In this document: positions 1-10,623 of the stretch, piece after piece
Layout: each line of letters starts with the position of its first letter
How positions within the stretch are numbered: the stretch's first letter is position 1
Assembly (NCBI RefSeq): GCF_003086295.3
Contig: NC_092053.1
Coordinates: 119,742,445-119,806,444 of the forward strand
DNA length: 64,000 bases
Source: Arachis hypogaea
Lineage: Eukaryota; Streptophyta; Magnoliopsida; Fabales; Fabaceae
Direction of reading: 5' to 3'
Notes under the pieces: generated by a model
Told to the model about the DNA's origin: nothing
Seen by the model: the letters and a program-made list of their open reading frames with translations, nothing else
Database searches by the model: none
Position numbers and translations under genes: made by a program

Positions 1-1
1 T

Positions 2-397
2 GAAGAGGGTGCTGTTTTAAAGGAACAACTGAGTTCAAAGGAGCTAGCCCTAACTGAATTGAAGAAAAAGTTTTCTGAGTTGAAAAAGGAGTTGAAAGTT
101 GAGAAAGAAAGTTGTGAGAAGGTTGCCGAGTTACTAAAAAAGAAAGATGCTGACCTTGAAGACACAAATAAGCGAGTTATCGAGCTAACCGTACAAATGA
201 AGGAGTTCGAAACCAGTAAGGAGGGGGATATTCTTAATGCCTTTGCTGAAGGTTTTGAACGAGCTGTGACTCAGGCGAAGTTTCTTGTGCCTGGCGGGAA
301 CTTTTCGTCAATGGACCCGAGTAAGGTGATTCGGGATGGTCAGCTTGTAGATGATGAAGAGGTGTTCGAAGAGGGGGGTGATAATTTAGTTGAGTAA
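2..397 (+). CDS. 3' end of an extra ORF, probably the antisense ORF of the Tat element
   Basis: The frame is open from base 2 to the TAA at 395-397; the start lies outside the window. The first ~65 residues are Lys/Glu-rich and heptad-like (KKKFSELKKELKVEKESCEK), predicting coiled coil. A C-terminal block follows with AFAEGFERAVTQAKFL and MDPSKVIRDGQLVD, then an acidic tail. This end resembles the C-terminus of plant 'putative gypsy type transposon' proteins (Pfam PF04195-like), which also end in coiled coil plus EGFERA...MDP...DG; that comparison is from memory. Its orientation opposite to gag-pol and its place beyond the integrase fit the antisense extra ORF of Tat elements. The function of such ORFs is unknown. 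The alternative is an independent gene fragment. Confidence 0.55.
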   Translation, partial: EEGAVLKEQLSSKELALTELKKKFSELKKELKVEKESCEKVAELLKKKDADLEDTNKRVIELTVQMKEFETSKEGDILNAFAEGFERAVTQAKFLVPGGNFSSMDPSKVIRDGQLVDDEEVFEEGGDNLVE

Positions 398-703
398 TTG
401 CTTTGGATCTTGAATGTATACCGTTTGGTTGTTTTTGCTTTTAGATTGGCTTTGGTTTGGGAACCATGAATCATGACTGTTTCATTTTGTTTAGTCAATC
501 TATGTAATTAGGTTTTGGTTGTTCCTAATTACTTTGTCAGATGCCCGTGAAAGGGATTTGTTAACTGTGTTTTGTCTGAGCATTGCTTAGCATATTGTCT
601 GTTGTTCTGTTAAGAGGGGTAACTTGTGACACGATGACAAATTTCATTTTGATATTGGTTGACAAATTGAGATTAAGTTGACTTATAAGAAGAATATGGT
701 GTT
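398..703 (+). other. Noncoding tail after the extra ORF
   Basis: T-rich sequence without a coding frame, lying between the stop of the extra ORF and the inserted solo LTR. It continues on the other side of that insertion at 1699-1850, up to the convergent end of the integrase. It may serve as 3' untranslated region for either transcript. Confidence 0.4.
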
Positions 704-1693
704 TGACGAGAGGATTTTTACCAGTAAAGAGATTCATAGAAACAGTTGCGTTGTAGATATAGTCTTTAAACCGACAAAAATCCCTTCATACAAACGTTTT
801 GGATGTCACAAGTAACAAACCCCTTTAGAAATTGTTAACCGAGTATTCAAACCTCGGGTCGTCTTCTCAAGGAACTGCGAGGAAGTATGTTCTTATTATT
901 GGCTATAAAGGTTGTAATCGGGGTTTAGAAGATGAGAAGCAAGTAATTTAAATGACAAGTAATGTAAATGGCAATTAAAATAAAGAAACGTAAAACCTGG
1001 ATTGAGAGTTACTCTTAAAACAAGAAGAAATCCTAAATCCTAAAAGAGAGAGAGAGAGAAGATCTCCCTCTCAACTAAATCTAAATCATTGAAAAGTAAA
1101 ATATGCGAGCTCTCCTTTGAATGGATGCATTCCCACACTTTATAACCTCTGGTCTATGCTGTCTGTACTTGGATCTGGGCCAAAAAGGGCTTCAGAATTC
1201 GCTGGGGGCGTATTCTGTAATTTCTGGTGCGTGGCTTCTGTCACGCGTCCGCGTGGGTCACGCGGTCGCGTCAGTCATGCGACCGCGTCATGTGCGTTCT
1301 GCTTAAGGCGCGCGGTCGCGTCAGTCATGTGGCCGCGTCGCTGCTAATTCGTGCTTGGCATGCGATCGCGTCATCCATGCGATCGCGTGGATATCAGTTT
1401 CCTTAAAGCTCCGTTTTGCTTTCTCCTTTTATTTTAGTATGTTTTCTTTTCCATCCTTTAAGTCATTCTGCCTTAGAAAATCTGAAACTACTCAACACAC
1501 TGATCACGGCATCGAATGAAAATAAAGGTAATTAAAATAATTAATTTTTAAAGCTTAGGAAACATGTTTTTCACAATATGACATAATAAGGAGGGGAAAG
1601 TAAAACCATGCAATTAATGTGAATAAGCAGGTGAAGGATTGTATAAATCACTCAAATTAAGCACAAAAGAACTCATGAAATATGGGTTTATCA
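704..1693 (-). mobile_element. Solo LTR (990 bp) with GTGTT target duplication
   Basis: The segment begins TGACGAGAGG and ends GGGTTTATCA, giving TG...CA termini. It is bracketed by identical 5-bp repeats, GTGTT at 699-703 and GTGTT at 1694-1698. No internal gag or pol is present, so this is a solo LTR left by LTR-LTR recombination. Read on the minus strand it opens TGATAAACCCATATTTCATG, a start I associate with a common legume gypsy LTR family (recalled, not checked). It carries a CpG-rich palindrome array at 1242-1393 and an (AG)n tract near 1045. Confidence 0.85.
1242..1393. repeat. Array of CpG-rich palindromic units (CACGCGGTCGCGTC type)
   Basis: Seven related units such as ACGCGGTCGCGT, GCGACCGCGT and GCGATCGCGT start near 1242, 1259, 1276, 1309, 1327, 1358 and 1376. 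Neighbours are mostly about 18 bp apart with two gaps of 31-33 bp. Each core is near-palindromic around GGTC, GACC or GATC. The array is sharply GC-rich inside an AT-rich LTR. Confidence 0.75.
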
Positions 1694-1850
1694 GTGTTAG
1701 CAAAATTTTTATAAATAAAGGTAAAATTTATTCAAAGCAGTACCTTTACAATTTAGTCTAGATAGGCTAGCCTCATTAAAACCTCCTTGAGCAAAACCCT
1801 TTTGGGAAAAATCTCAAGTCAGGAAAAGCGTACTAGCATTCTGCTTCTTC

Positions 1851-2936
1851 TTAACTGTAATATTTCTTTAAAGAATTGACATTCCATGTATTTGGGATGC
1901 TGGTGCCATCCAAGTGTTCTAATTTATAAGCTCCTCTTCCAAGGACTTCTAACACGCAGTAGGGGTCATCCCAGGTTGCTGCAAGCTTTCCGTGGAACGA
2001 AGGTCGGCGAGCTTTTTCAGTTTTTCTCAACACCAGATCTCCAATGTTAAATGATCTTGGTTGGACCCTTTTATCATGTCGTCGACCAATTTGCTGTTGT
2101 AGGGCTTGGTGGCGAATGGTTGCTGTATTCCTAACCTCTTCTATTAAATCAAGCTCTGCTCGGCGAGCCCGATCATGGTGTTCTGCTTGCGCTCGCAAGG
2201 AGTGTTGTGCAATCTCCAACGGAATCATTGCCTCGGACCCATATGCCAAGCGGAATGGGGTTTCTTTGGTGGATGTATGTATTGTAGTATTGTATGACCA
2301 CAATACTTCCGGAACAAGCTCGGCCCAGAGTCCCTTGGCATTGTCGAGCTTTTTCCTCAAAGCATGCAGGAGGACCTTATTAGTAGCTTCGGCTAACCCA
2401 TTAGATTGTGGGTGTTCCACAGATGAAAAGTGTTAATTTATCTTTAGATTCTGCAAAAAATCTTTGAAATTATGGTCGGTAAACTGCCGACCATTGTCAG
2501 TGACAATATGGCGAGGAATACCAAATCGGCATATGATATTTTTCCAAACAAAGGATATCATTTGGGAGGATGTGATTCTTGCTAAAGGTTGTGCTTCAAT
2601 CCACTTGGAGAAATAGTCGATAGCAACTACCAAATATTTTACCTGTCTTGGTGCAGTGGGGAATGGGCCGAGGATATCGATTTCCCACTGGTTGAATGGC
2701 CAACTTACCACTGACTGGTGAAGGTGTTCGGCCGGTATGTTGATAATCGGGGCATGCTTTTGACATTGGTCGCAAGTTCTGACCTTTTGTCTACTGTCCT
2801 CCCACAACGTCGGCCAGTAAAAACCAGCGCGAAGTATTTTCTGTGCTAGGCTTCTTGCCCCGGAGTGTATCCCACAAATTCCTTCATGAGCTTCGGCTAA
2901 CACAAGATCGGCTTCAGACCTGTCCAAACATTTCAA
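1851..2936 (-). pseudogene. Integrase of the Tat element
   Basis: Integrase joins the cDNA ends to the target. Reading leftward, the HHCC zinc-binding region shows HEGICGIHSGARSLA then CDQCQKH. The catalytic core follows with WEIDILGPFP (first Asp), VTDNGRQF (second Asp) and, after an in-frame stop near 2430, the ENGLAEATNK-like segment HPQSNGLAEATNK carrying the expected Glu. The C-terminal half (1851-2420) ends VNSLKKYYS. Both halves share one frame and are separated only by the stop. The frame differs from that of the RNase H block upstream. The protein is clearly non-functional as written. Confidence 0.85.
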
Positions 2937-3046
2937 AAGTGGTCGGAATATCCCCGCCTATATAGGTCGTTATTCATTAGTGTAAAGAAAGAGGCCTGTC
3001 ATCGAAATTTTTTCTTATCCGAGATCCCTTCTGGGATGGAACCGTC

Positions 3047-3487
3047 TCAAAGATATCGCATATAAGGCAGCTGCCAGCTTTTCTCACTTGAAGTGCTTAA
3101 AATGTTAATGATATGGATGCTCGGATTTTCTAAAGTAGATTGCAGTAGTGTTGATGTGTGTGATTGTGTAGTGGCTAACTTTGATAGAATGTTTGCCCTG
3201 TTATTTTGGTCTCTGAGGATGTGGCAAATTTCAATTTTTGAAAAACTGTTTATCAAATGTTGAACAATGTCTAAATACTTTAACAAAATTTGATCTTTAG
3301 TCTGAAAAGTTTGATTTATTTGTTGAACTACTAACAATGAATCACAATAGACCTTCAAGCTGGTAATGTGTAAATCGATGGCTAACCTGAGCCCAGCAAC
3401 AAGGGCTTCGTACTCAGCCTGGTTATTACTGGCCTTGAAAGAGAACCGCAGAGAATGCTCAAGGATTATACCTTCCGGACTTTCCAA
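3047..3487 (-). pseudogene. Second (archaeal-type) RNase H domain of the Tat element
   Basis: The motif FKASNNQAEYEALVAGLRLA (acidic Glu), then LKVYCDSLLVVQQINQTF (Asp) and RDQNNRANILSKLAT (terminal Asp replaced by Asn), marks the extra RNase H found in Tat and Ogre elements. It is frame-shifted relative to the block before it (ending at 3466), with a short overlap around 3466-3487. Truncation follows at PYMRYL. This domain sits between the classical RNase H and integrase, as is usual for the lineage. Confidence 0.8.
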
Positions 3488-4734
3488 TAATATCCCCGCC
3501 CCAGATCCATGGGGTTTGAAGCTCCATCAACAAACGAGGTCCAGTCCGAGCTTTCTTCTTCCAGACATGGCTCGGTGAATTCAGCAACAAAATCGGCCAA
3601 GTACTGGGACTTGACGGATCCCCTTGGTTGGTATTGAATATCAAATTTTGAAAGCTCAATGGCCCATTTGATAAGTCTACTTGCCAATTCAGGTTTGGAG
3701 AGGATCTGCCGAAGAGGTTGTCCGGTTCTGACAATGATTGTATGTCCCTGGAAGTATGGTCGAAGTCGTCTCGATGAGAAGACCAGGGCCAGTGCAAGCT
3801 TTTCCAACCTTGGGTAGCGAAGCTTGGCGCTTTGTAATGACTTGCTTACAAAATAGACCGGCTGTTGACCTTTGTCAGTTTCTGTTATAAGGACAGAACT
3901 AATTGCCATATCAGTAATAGACAAGTATATATATAACGGTTCATTGAATTTTGGTTTTTGTAAAACAGGTGGTTTTGAAAGGAATTGTTTTAAACTCAAA
4001 AATGTAGCTTCACAGCTTTCAGTCCATTCAAAATGTTTTGTATTCTTTTTTAAACACTGGAAAAAGCTAAAAGACTTAAGCGCTAAACAGGGTAAAAATC
4101 TTGATAAAGCGGCAAGCCGCTCAGTTAATCATTGAACCTCCTTTATTGTTGTTGGGCTTTTCATATCAAGTATTGCTTGACATTTTTGTGGATTTGCCTC
4201 GATGCCTCGGCATGCGAGGATGAATCTGAGGAATTTTCCTCCGCGGACACCGAAAGTTCACTTTTCAGGATTTAATCTCATGTTATATCGTCGTATCTGT
4301 CCAAAAATCTCGGCTAGGTCGCGGATATGGGAGTTGCTGACCACAGTTTTCGCAACCATGTCGTCAACATAAACTTCGATATTCCGACCTATCTGGTTCT
4401 CAAAGACCTTGTTCATTAGCCTTTCGTACGTTGCACCTGCATTCTTTAATCCAAAAGGCATAACATTATAGCCGTAATTACCATACTCAGTTATGAAGGC
4501 CATTTTTTCTTGGTCTGATGGATGCATGAGAATCTGGTTATAACCAGAGTATGCATCCATGAAACTCAAGGAACCATAACCACAAGAGTTATCAACTAAA
4601 GTGTCAATGCAAGGTAAAGGATAAGCATCTTTAGGACATGCCTTATTTAAGTCGGTAAAATCAACGCACATGCGCCACTTACCGTTACTCTTTTTTACCA
4701 TAACAACATTGGCGAGCCATGTTGTGAACCTGAT
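3466..4734 (-). pseudogene. Reverse transcriptase and classical RNase H of the Tat element
   Basis: Reading leftward from 4701: KWRMCVDFTDLNKACPKDAY, then FMDAYSGYNQI, VMPFGLKNAGATYERLMNKV and the catalytic EVYVDDMV. These are the canonical RT motifs. After stops near 4255 and 4130 the connection and classical RNase H follow at 3466-3999 (PLYIYLSITDMAISSVLI, then YFVSKSLQSAKLRYPRLEKL). All three pieces lie in the same frame as gag, so the breaks are nonsense codons, not frameshifts, until about 3480. The stop at 4735-4737 separates this part from the gag-protease ORF. Confidence 0.85.
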
Positions 4735-4737
4735 CTC

Positions 4738-6993
4738 TCAGATGAAATTAGCATCAATGAGCTTTTTAACCTCCGCCAAGGATGCAAGCCGCTTCTCCGC
4801 ACTGAGATTTCTCTTCTTTTGTGAGATTGGCCGAGCTGCTGAATTAATTGCCAACTTGTGCGTAATAACAGATGGATCTATTCCGGGCATGTCGCCGGAG
4901 GTCCATGCAAACAAGTCGGCGTTCTCTCGTAAAAATCTTACAAGTTGGTCTCTTTCTTCGGTACTGATCGATGTTCCCACAAAAGTGAATTTCATGGGAT
5001 CCTTGGTTAGGGCGACCTTTGTTAATTCCTCATTTGGCATAGGCCGATCTTCAAAGTCGGCTCTAGGATCTAGCTCGGTCAACCTTGATTGCTCGGATTG
5101 TATGGAGTTAACCTGCGCTGTGTTGTTCTTTTTGATGGGCTTCAAGCTTGTGTTATAACATTGCCGAGCTTCATGGAGGTCGCCGTGGATGGTTACTACT
5201 AAATTGTCCTGCACAGGGAACTTAACACAAAGGTGAACCGTGGATACGATTGCAGCTAATCTATTTAAAAATGGTCTGCCTAATATAAGATTATAAGGGC
5301 TAAAGCAGTCGACGACAAGATATTGAATATCTTGTGTCTTAAATAATGGTTGCTCACCGAGTGTGGTTTGTAACCACACAGAACCCAAGACAGGGACTCG
5401 CTCCCTAGAAAATCCTACCAAGTCTCCATGGTATGGTTGCAGAATGTTGCTGGTTAGCTTTATTTTTTCAAACGTGGTAAAAAATAACATGTCAGCACTG
5501 CTTCTGGGATCGAGTAGTACTTTGTGGACTATCAAGTCCCCCAACTGAACAGAAATTACAACTGGGTCGTCATAGTTGGTATCAGTATGATTAAAGTCGG
5601 TTGAACAGAAAGTCATCTCTGGGAAGTCCTGAACCGGCCGAGGATCTTTAGGGGCATCTGTGACTGTCAACATGGCCCTGTAAGTACGTTTTCGGGCCGA
5701 GCTTGTGTGTCCGCCTCCAGCATATCCTCCCGAAATACAGTTGATAACCCCTCTGGGTTGGGCTGGTGTTTTATCTTTTTCCTTTGATGAGGGCTCTGCT
5801 GTCGAGGGGTCAGAGGCAGGGGTTACCTTCTTCTGCATGTGTCCTGTAATAAATTTATCAAGGTGGCCTTGTCTTGCAAGGCGTTCAAGGAGATCTTTGG
5901 CGATCACACATTCATCGGTTGTGTGTCCGTGTTTCTGATGAAAGGTGCAATATTTAGATTGATCAATGCTTTTGGATTCCGGGTAATTGCCAGCTTTACG
6001 GGGAGGCTTAATTAATTTGGAATTGAGTATCTCTTTGATAATGTCATATCGCTTTGTGTTGAACTTGGTGTATGATTCATAATGGGAAACTGGTTTAAAG
6101 GCTTTCTTACTATCCCGGGGTTTATCATCATCTTTGCTGGTGGCCGACCTTTCTGCTTTTCGGGCTTGTCGAAGTTCTTCAACGTCTATCTGTCCCTTGG
6201 CTTTCTCGCAAAACTCTGCCAAGGTTTTGGGTTTAGCCATAGCAATTGTCTCTTGAAATTTGCCCGGACGAAGGCCGCTTTTAATGGCATGGAGATGGAC
6301 TTCAGGATGAAGATCAGGGATTCTCATGGCGACCTTTGTAAAACGGGTAATATAATCCTTCAGGCTCTCTTGTGGACCTTGCTTGATGGTTGTCAAGTAG
6401 TCAGAATCGTGCATGTATATTGCCGATGCTGCAAAGTGATCTTCAAACTGTTTGGCTAATTCCTGGAAGCGCGATATTGAATCTATAGGCAAAGAGCAAA
6501 ACCAGTCAAGTGCAGGACCATCTAAAAAGGATGGAAAATAACGGCATAAAATAGGGTCGGATGCACCGTTAATGATTATAATAGATCGGAATTTTTTAAT
6601 ATATTGCTTTGGGTCTCCTAGCCCATCATATGTGGTTAAAGTCATCGGCAGGGTGAATTGTCTGGGAAGTTGAAAATTCATTATGTCGGCCGTGAATGGG
6701 TCGGCAGAGTTGTCGCGCTCCTCTTCCTCAGCGTCTGGTTGGGCTCCTTCAGTTCGATGGGCCCCCTCTTCCTCATGCTGAGGTGTTTCAGAAACATGAG
6801 TCGGTGCTGATTGACGCTCATGATTTTCCTGTCGGTCATGGTGATAATTGTTGTTCTCTATTCGAGTGTTAACTAATTGCGTGATTTGATTCTGCATTCT
6901 TTGATTTTCCCCCGCCATTCGTTGATTCGCTTGCTGAAGCTCGGTCACCATCCGTAGGAGCTCGGATGAGGTACGGGGAGGAACATCAGCCAT
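4738..6993 (-). pseudogene. Gag-protease (plus start of RT) ORF of the Tat element
   Basis: The reading frame of 751 codons starts at the ATG at 6993, about 60 bp inside the primer-binding site. Residues ~10-50 are a Gln/Asn-rich coiled-coil stretch. Residues ~100-280 form the retrotransposon gag domain (LDGPALDWFCSLP, RFQELAKQFEDHF, LKDYITRFTKVAM). A zinc-knuckle-like CTFHQKHGHTTDEC follows. The aspartic protease begins around VVISVQLGDLIVHKVLLDPR; its active-site loop reads DPRSSAD where family members have D-x-G-S-S-A-D, so the Gly is replaced by Arg. The ORF ends in the RT N-terminal segment at FI and a stop. Gag and protease would have been one polyprotein with pol. Confidence 0.85.
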
Positions 6994-7052
6994 GAGTGTA
7001 TTTTAAGGGGTGTTTTGGGACCTTTTGCGAATGATATTTCAAGCTTTTTTGG

Positions 7053-7071
7053 CCCCACGGTGGGCGCCAAA
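7053..7071 (-). promoter_or_regulatory. Primer-binding site of the Tat element
   Basis: Next to the LTR the minus strand reads TTGGCGCCCACCGTGGGG. Type TGGCGCC(C) sites beside an LTR end are the usual tRNA primer sites of plant gypsy elements. The site fixes the LTR edge at 7072. Confidence 0.75.
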
Positions 7072-7449
7072 TGTTCTTGCCTTATTAATCCGAGGTATAG
7101 CTCGTCCTCCAGTGAAGATCGATAAACTTCTCGGTTAGAAGTCGGCAGTGGATGAACAGTGGAGGTGGGTACCTGCAAAGGCACTCCGATGCTCAAGTTA
7201 GTGTAAAGTAGATAATAGATCTTGTCTTAGGAGAAGTGACGTACCTTCTGTAACTTTCTCGTCCGCTTTATATTTTAGTGGAAAAGGTCGGCCGTTTCCC
7301 TTGGGCTGTAATGCCCAGGGAGAGGATTACTTGTGTATCCGACGTTATTGATTTAAGGTTGTTTATGGCTATTATGAAATCGTCGGTTATGATTAGGAAT
7401 TAGGCGTTACCGAGCTATAACTTGTAACCGATGTTTACTGGTTATATCA
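7072..7449 (-). repeat. 5' LTR of the Tat element (minus strand)
   Basis: On the plus strand it begins TGTTCTTGCC right after the primer-binding site. A candidate outer end is ...GGTTATATCA at 7449, giving a 378-bp LTR with TG...CA ends. The outer end is inferred from the terminal dinucleotide only, because the partner LTR is outside the window. Confidence 0.55.
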
Positions 7450-7555
7450 GGCGCAAATCTATCCATGAAAAACTTAAGATTAGAAAATATATATGTTGAA
7501 TAAGAATATCAAAATAGATTACATTTAAAAGACATTAAAATAGTACTCACGCCAT

Positions 7556-7910
7556 CAAACCATGAGGCAAATCGTTATCCGTACGATGGGCGGTGGTGAA
7601 GTGGCATCTGGCTAGGTCCATGAGAGGATTCCGACACTGCAGCGTCTATTGTTGGAGGTAACTCGTCATAAAGAAGTAGGTTGCTGAGTGGATGGAGGTG
7701 GTGGAGGAGTCCACTCTGGTGAAGCAGCTGGACGACTTCCTGGTGGCAGGGGTAGTGCAACAGAAGGAGCCACGTACTTAGGGTTAGGGATAGACGAACA
7801 ATTGAGAAGCCTTAGGGGTACCAGTGGACACACTCCCTCTACCCCCACCACGAGGACAATTCGTAACACCTCTACTGCTATTGTCATGTCTGCAAAGAGT
7901 ATACCAATTA
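7556..7910 (-). pseudogene. Proline-rich fragment resembling the N-terminus of a CACTA (En/Spm) transposase
   Basis: On the minus strand one frame reads NSSRGVTNCPRGGGRGSVST. A second frame continues with NPKYVAPSVALPLPPGSRPA and SPEWTPPPPPSTQQPTSLL, and a third with PPTIDAAVSESSHGPSQM. A Gly/Arg-rich start followed by a Pro/Ser-rich linker is what I remember from plant CACTA transposase N-termini. No catalytic domain is present, and the three frames show at least two frameshifts. Assignment is tentative. Confidence 0.35.
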
Positions 7911-9936
7911 ACACCAGTCACAGAAATAATATAATAGCAAAAATATGTGCATAAAACCATAAACACAAAAGAATCTGCATGCATAAAGCTTTTTAGAATT
8001 AGCCCCAAATAATACAGCAACTGAGCAGGACTGTAGGAACATAACAAGAAAAAAATTCAAAGACACTTCAAAAATCAGTGACTCCAACCCAAATCACAAC
8101 GTACAACTCATATCCTACTATAAAAACACCTCAAGATAAAGTACTAATGCTTGCAGACATGAAGAGTTTTCTAAATCTAAATCGCCTCTAGCAAAGTTAA
8201 TTGAAATTAGTTCAGATTCAAAAAGTCGAGTAGGAAGAGCTTTTTAAATCTAAACAAAGTTAGTTGAAATTAGTTCAAAATTACTTAAAGATACAAGAAG
8301 TCAAGTAAGAAGAACTACATTGTGAAGCATATCAAAATCAAATTCAAATTTGATTTTGATTAGACTTCTTATTTTTAGTAGTTTAAATCAAATTTGAACT
8401 AGTCTATGAACTTTAAATCTGATTTAAATTTTGCATCATTTTATGACTATTATTCATTCAATTCCAAAAATACTTTTATTTTTAATTTCATCTTCAATTA
8501 TATTTAGATTTCTTAAATATTTCGACAGAGTTTCATTTATAATTAAAAGCCTCCTCCAAATTTAATTTAAATTTTTTTTACAAACCAAACAAGTGTTTTA
8601 AAGAAAATTCGGTAGAATTTCCCCTTAAGTTAGAGACCTCAACTAAAAAAATTTATCAAATTTTCATATAGAAAACAATTGCAAGCATTAATTAAAATAA
8701 GCACGCATTCAAGAAAACATCAATTCCTAGCCATTCTAGTACGCAATTCCTTATTACTTTGTAATTTTTCAGCAAACAAGGTTTCAAGAAGGCGCCGTTA
8801 GACAACTTTCTCCCACTTCCGTCCTAAGACTCTATCCTAAAAAAAGTAAGTATATCTTAAAACTTAAACAATTTATTATATTCAGAGATAAAAAACCAAC
8901 CTGAACACTGAATGAACAACCCACAAAATATAACTATAGAAACTATGAAAGAAGTGAACTCCGAAGGATCTCAAAGAAAATAACATTCCTAATAAAAAAA
9001 GACGACTTATTAAATTCACTTGGTAAAACTAATTCAAAAAGTCATTTAACTTAAGTAATTTAACGAACCTAATTGATAGAAATATATTAATTTAAACTAT
9101 AAAATCTAATTCACCTAAAATAATCTAATTGCTAAACAAATTTAATCATAACAACTTAAATTGATTGACTTAACCTTAATAAATCTAAATAAAAACACAA
9201 ATTTCTAAAAAATTATTGCTTTTAAATTTTAAACTTCAATTTAAAACCGAAATATCCTAACCAGTAAATTAAAATTATTAAACATAATTTATACACAAAA
9301 TTTAAAATAAAAATTTTCAAAAAAAAATTTTAAATTTCAAGCAGATTACATTTTAAAACAAAAAATCAAGTACAAAATTAATAAAATACATATAAATTCA
9401 AGAAATTAAAAAAAACTAAAACTAAAAATTAACGAATTGAAGAATGGGATAGATTCACACTAACCGGGAGGAGAAACCTGAGGCAACGACGGCAGTGGCT
9501 AGAACCTGGCAACGACAACGACCCACGAGGCAACAACAATGGCGATGGAACCTGAGACAGCGACGGCAACGTCTGGAACCCGGCATAGCGACAACGACTC
9601 ACGAGGCAGCAACGATAGCGACGTCTAGATCTCTCGTGAGAAAGGGAGAGACTTGGAGAACCAAGGTGAGAGAGAAAAAGAGAGGAGAGGGCAAAGTTGT
9701 AGAAGTGAAGGGAAAAGATTTCTGAATTCGAATTTCATTCAATTTTACCGTTGGATTTATCAGTGGATAAATCCGATGGCAACGTGCTGGTAGTTGTCCA
9801 AAATGACGTGTTTCATTAATTCACATTGTCATAGAAAAATTCTGACAGTAAATCTCTCAGTAAAATTGGCGATTATAAAATAAATTTTCACGCTCTTTAT
9901 TATCATCGAAATTAGGAACGGATTATTGTATCCGAT
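7911..9936. other. AT-rich non-coding DNA, possible CACTA internal and subterminal sequence
   Basis: No coding frame is supported in 7911-9430. A 13-bp-arm palindrome lies near 8333-8361 (ATCAAAATCAAAT and its complement). Between 9430 and 9730 there is GC-rich imperfect repetition of GGCAACGACGGCA-type units. Around 9755-9936 short palindromic motifs occur (GGATTTATCAGTGGATAAATCC). These could be subterminal repeats of the CACTA-like fragment, but no CACTA terminal inverted repeat was found. Confidence 0.3.
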
Positions 9937-10396
9937 TGTAATAGCCCAGACCACCCGCTAGCACGATATTGTCCGCTTTGGCACACAAAGCCTCACGGTT
10001 TTGTCTTTGACGATAGGGATGATAGCCGATGCCCCCACATTCACTCGTCAAAACGCGTCATACTAGGGAGAGGTATCCACACCCTTATAAGGCATGCTTC
10101 GTTCCCCTCCCCAACCGATGTGGGACCTTACAATCCACCCCCTAAGGGAGCCCAGCGTCTTCGCTGGCACATCGATCTGGGCTCCAGCTCTGATACCATC
10201 TGCAACAGCCCAGACCACCCGCTAGCACGATATTATCCGCTTTGGCACACAAGGCCTCATGATTTTACCTTTGACGATAGGGATGATAGCCAAAGCCTCC
10301 ACACTCACTCGTCAAAATGCGTCATACTAAGGAGAGGTATCCACACCCTTATAAGGCATGCTTCGTTCTCCTCCCCAACCGATGTGGAACCTTACA
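9937..10396 (-). mobile_element. TRIM (terminal-repeat retrotransposon in miniature), LTR-internal-LTR
   Basis: Two 196-bp direct repeats, 9937-10132 and 10201-10396, start TGTAATAGCCC or TGCAACAGCCC and end CCTTACA. They flank only 68 bp (10133-10200). That internal piece ends CTCTGATACCA against the second repeat; on the minus strand this is TGGTATCAGAG, the initiator-Met tRNA primer-binding site. There is no coding capacity. TG...CA ends, a tiny internal domain and a primer site define a TRIM. The repeat core (AGCCCAGACCACCCGCTAGC, CCCAACCGATGTGG) is one I recall as widespread in plant genomes. No matching 5-bp flanks were found. Confidence 0.8.
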
Positions 10397-10399
10397 ATC

Positions 10400-10623
10400 A
10401 GCTGAGCTCCCTTAGGGGGGGTGGATGGTAAGGTCCCACATCGGTTGGAGAGGGGAATGAAGCATGCCTTATAAGGGTGTGGATACCTCTCCCTAGCATG
10501 ACACATTTTGACGAGCGAGTGTGGGAGGCTTTGGCTATCATCCCTATCGTCAAAGGCAAAACCGTGAGGCCTTGTGTGCCAAAGCAGATAATATCATGCT
10601 AGCGGGTGGTCTGGGCTGTTACA
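10400..10623 (+). mobile_element. Inverted, truncated TRIM copy (partial internal stub plus one LTR)
   Basis: The stretch 10426-10623 is the reverse complement of the 196-bp TRIM LTR (GGTAAGGTCCCACATCGG ... GGGCTGTTACA). The preceding 10400-10425 is the reverse complement of the TRIM internal start (GAGCTCCCTTAGGGGG...TGGAT). So a second TRIM lies in opposite orientation right beside the first, truncated inside its internal domain. LTR2 and this LTR could pair as a stem of about 195 bp with a short loop. Confidence 0.75.

Larger units (their letters stand above)
1..7449 (-). mobile_element. Ty3/gypsy Tat-lineage retrotransposon, truncated by the window edge
   Basis: On the minus strand the order is 5' LTR, primer-binding site, gag, protease, RT, RNase H, a second (archaeal-type) RNase H and integrase. 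The double RNase H is diagnostic of the Tat/Ogre lineage. An ORF in the opposite sense lies beyond the integrase (2-397), where Tat relatives such as Grande and Retand carry an antisense extra ORF. No 3' LTR is seen, so it should lie left of the window. The element is dead: there are several nonsense codons and at least two frame changes along pol. A solo LTR (704-1693) interrupts the stretch between integrase and extra ORF. Lineage is inferred from domain order; the exact family is not known to me. Confidence 0.8.

Noticed and set aside
5705..6459. Plus-strand frames across the Tat gag
   Set aside because: Antisense shadows of the 4738-6993 gag-protease frame, with no recognisable domain.
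9495..9725. Gln/Arg-rich open frame
   Set aside because: It is a by-product of GC-rich imperfect repeats (GGCAACGACG); no domain, no conservation evidence and no gene context.
10133..10200. Possible tRNA or 5S rRNA gene in the TRIM, as known for Cassandra elements
   Set aside because: I could not identify 5S internal promoter boxes or a tRNA fold; the tRNA-like signal is only the primer-binding site.
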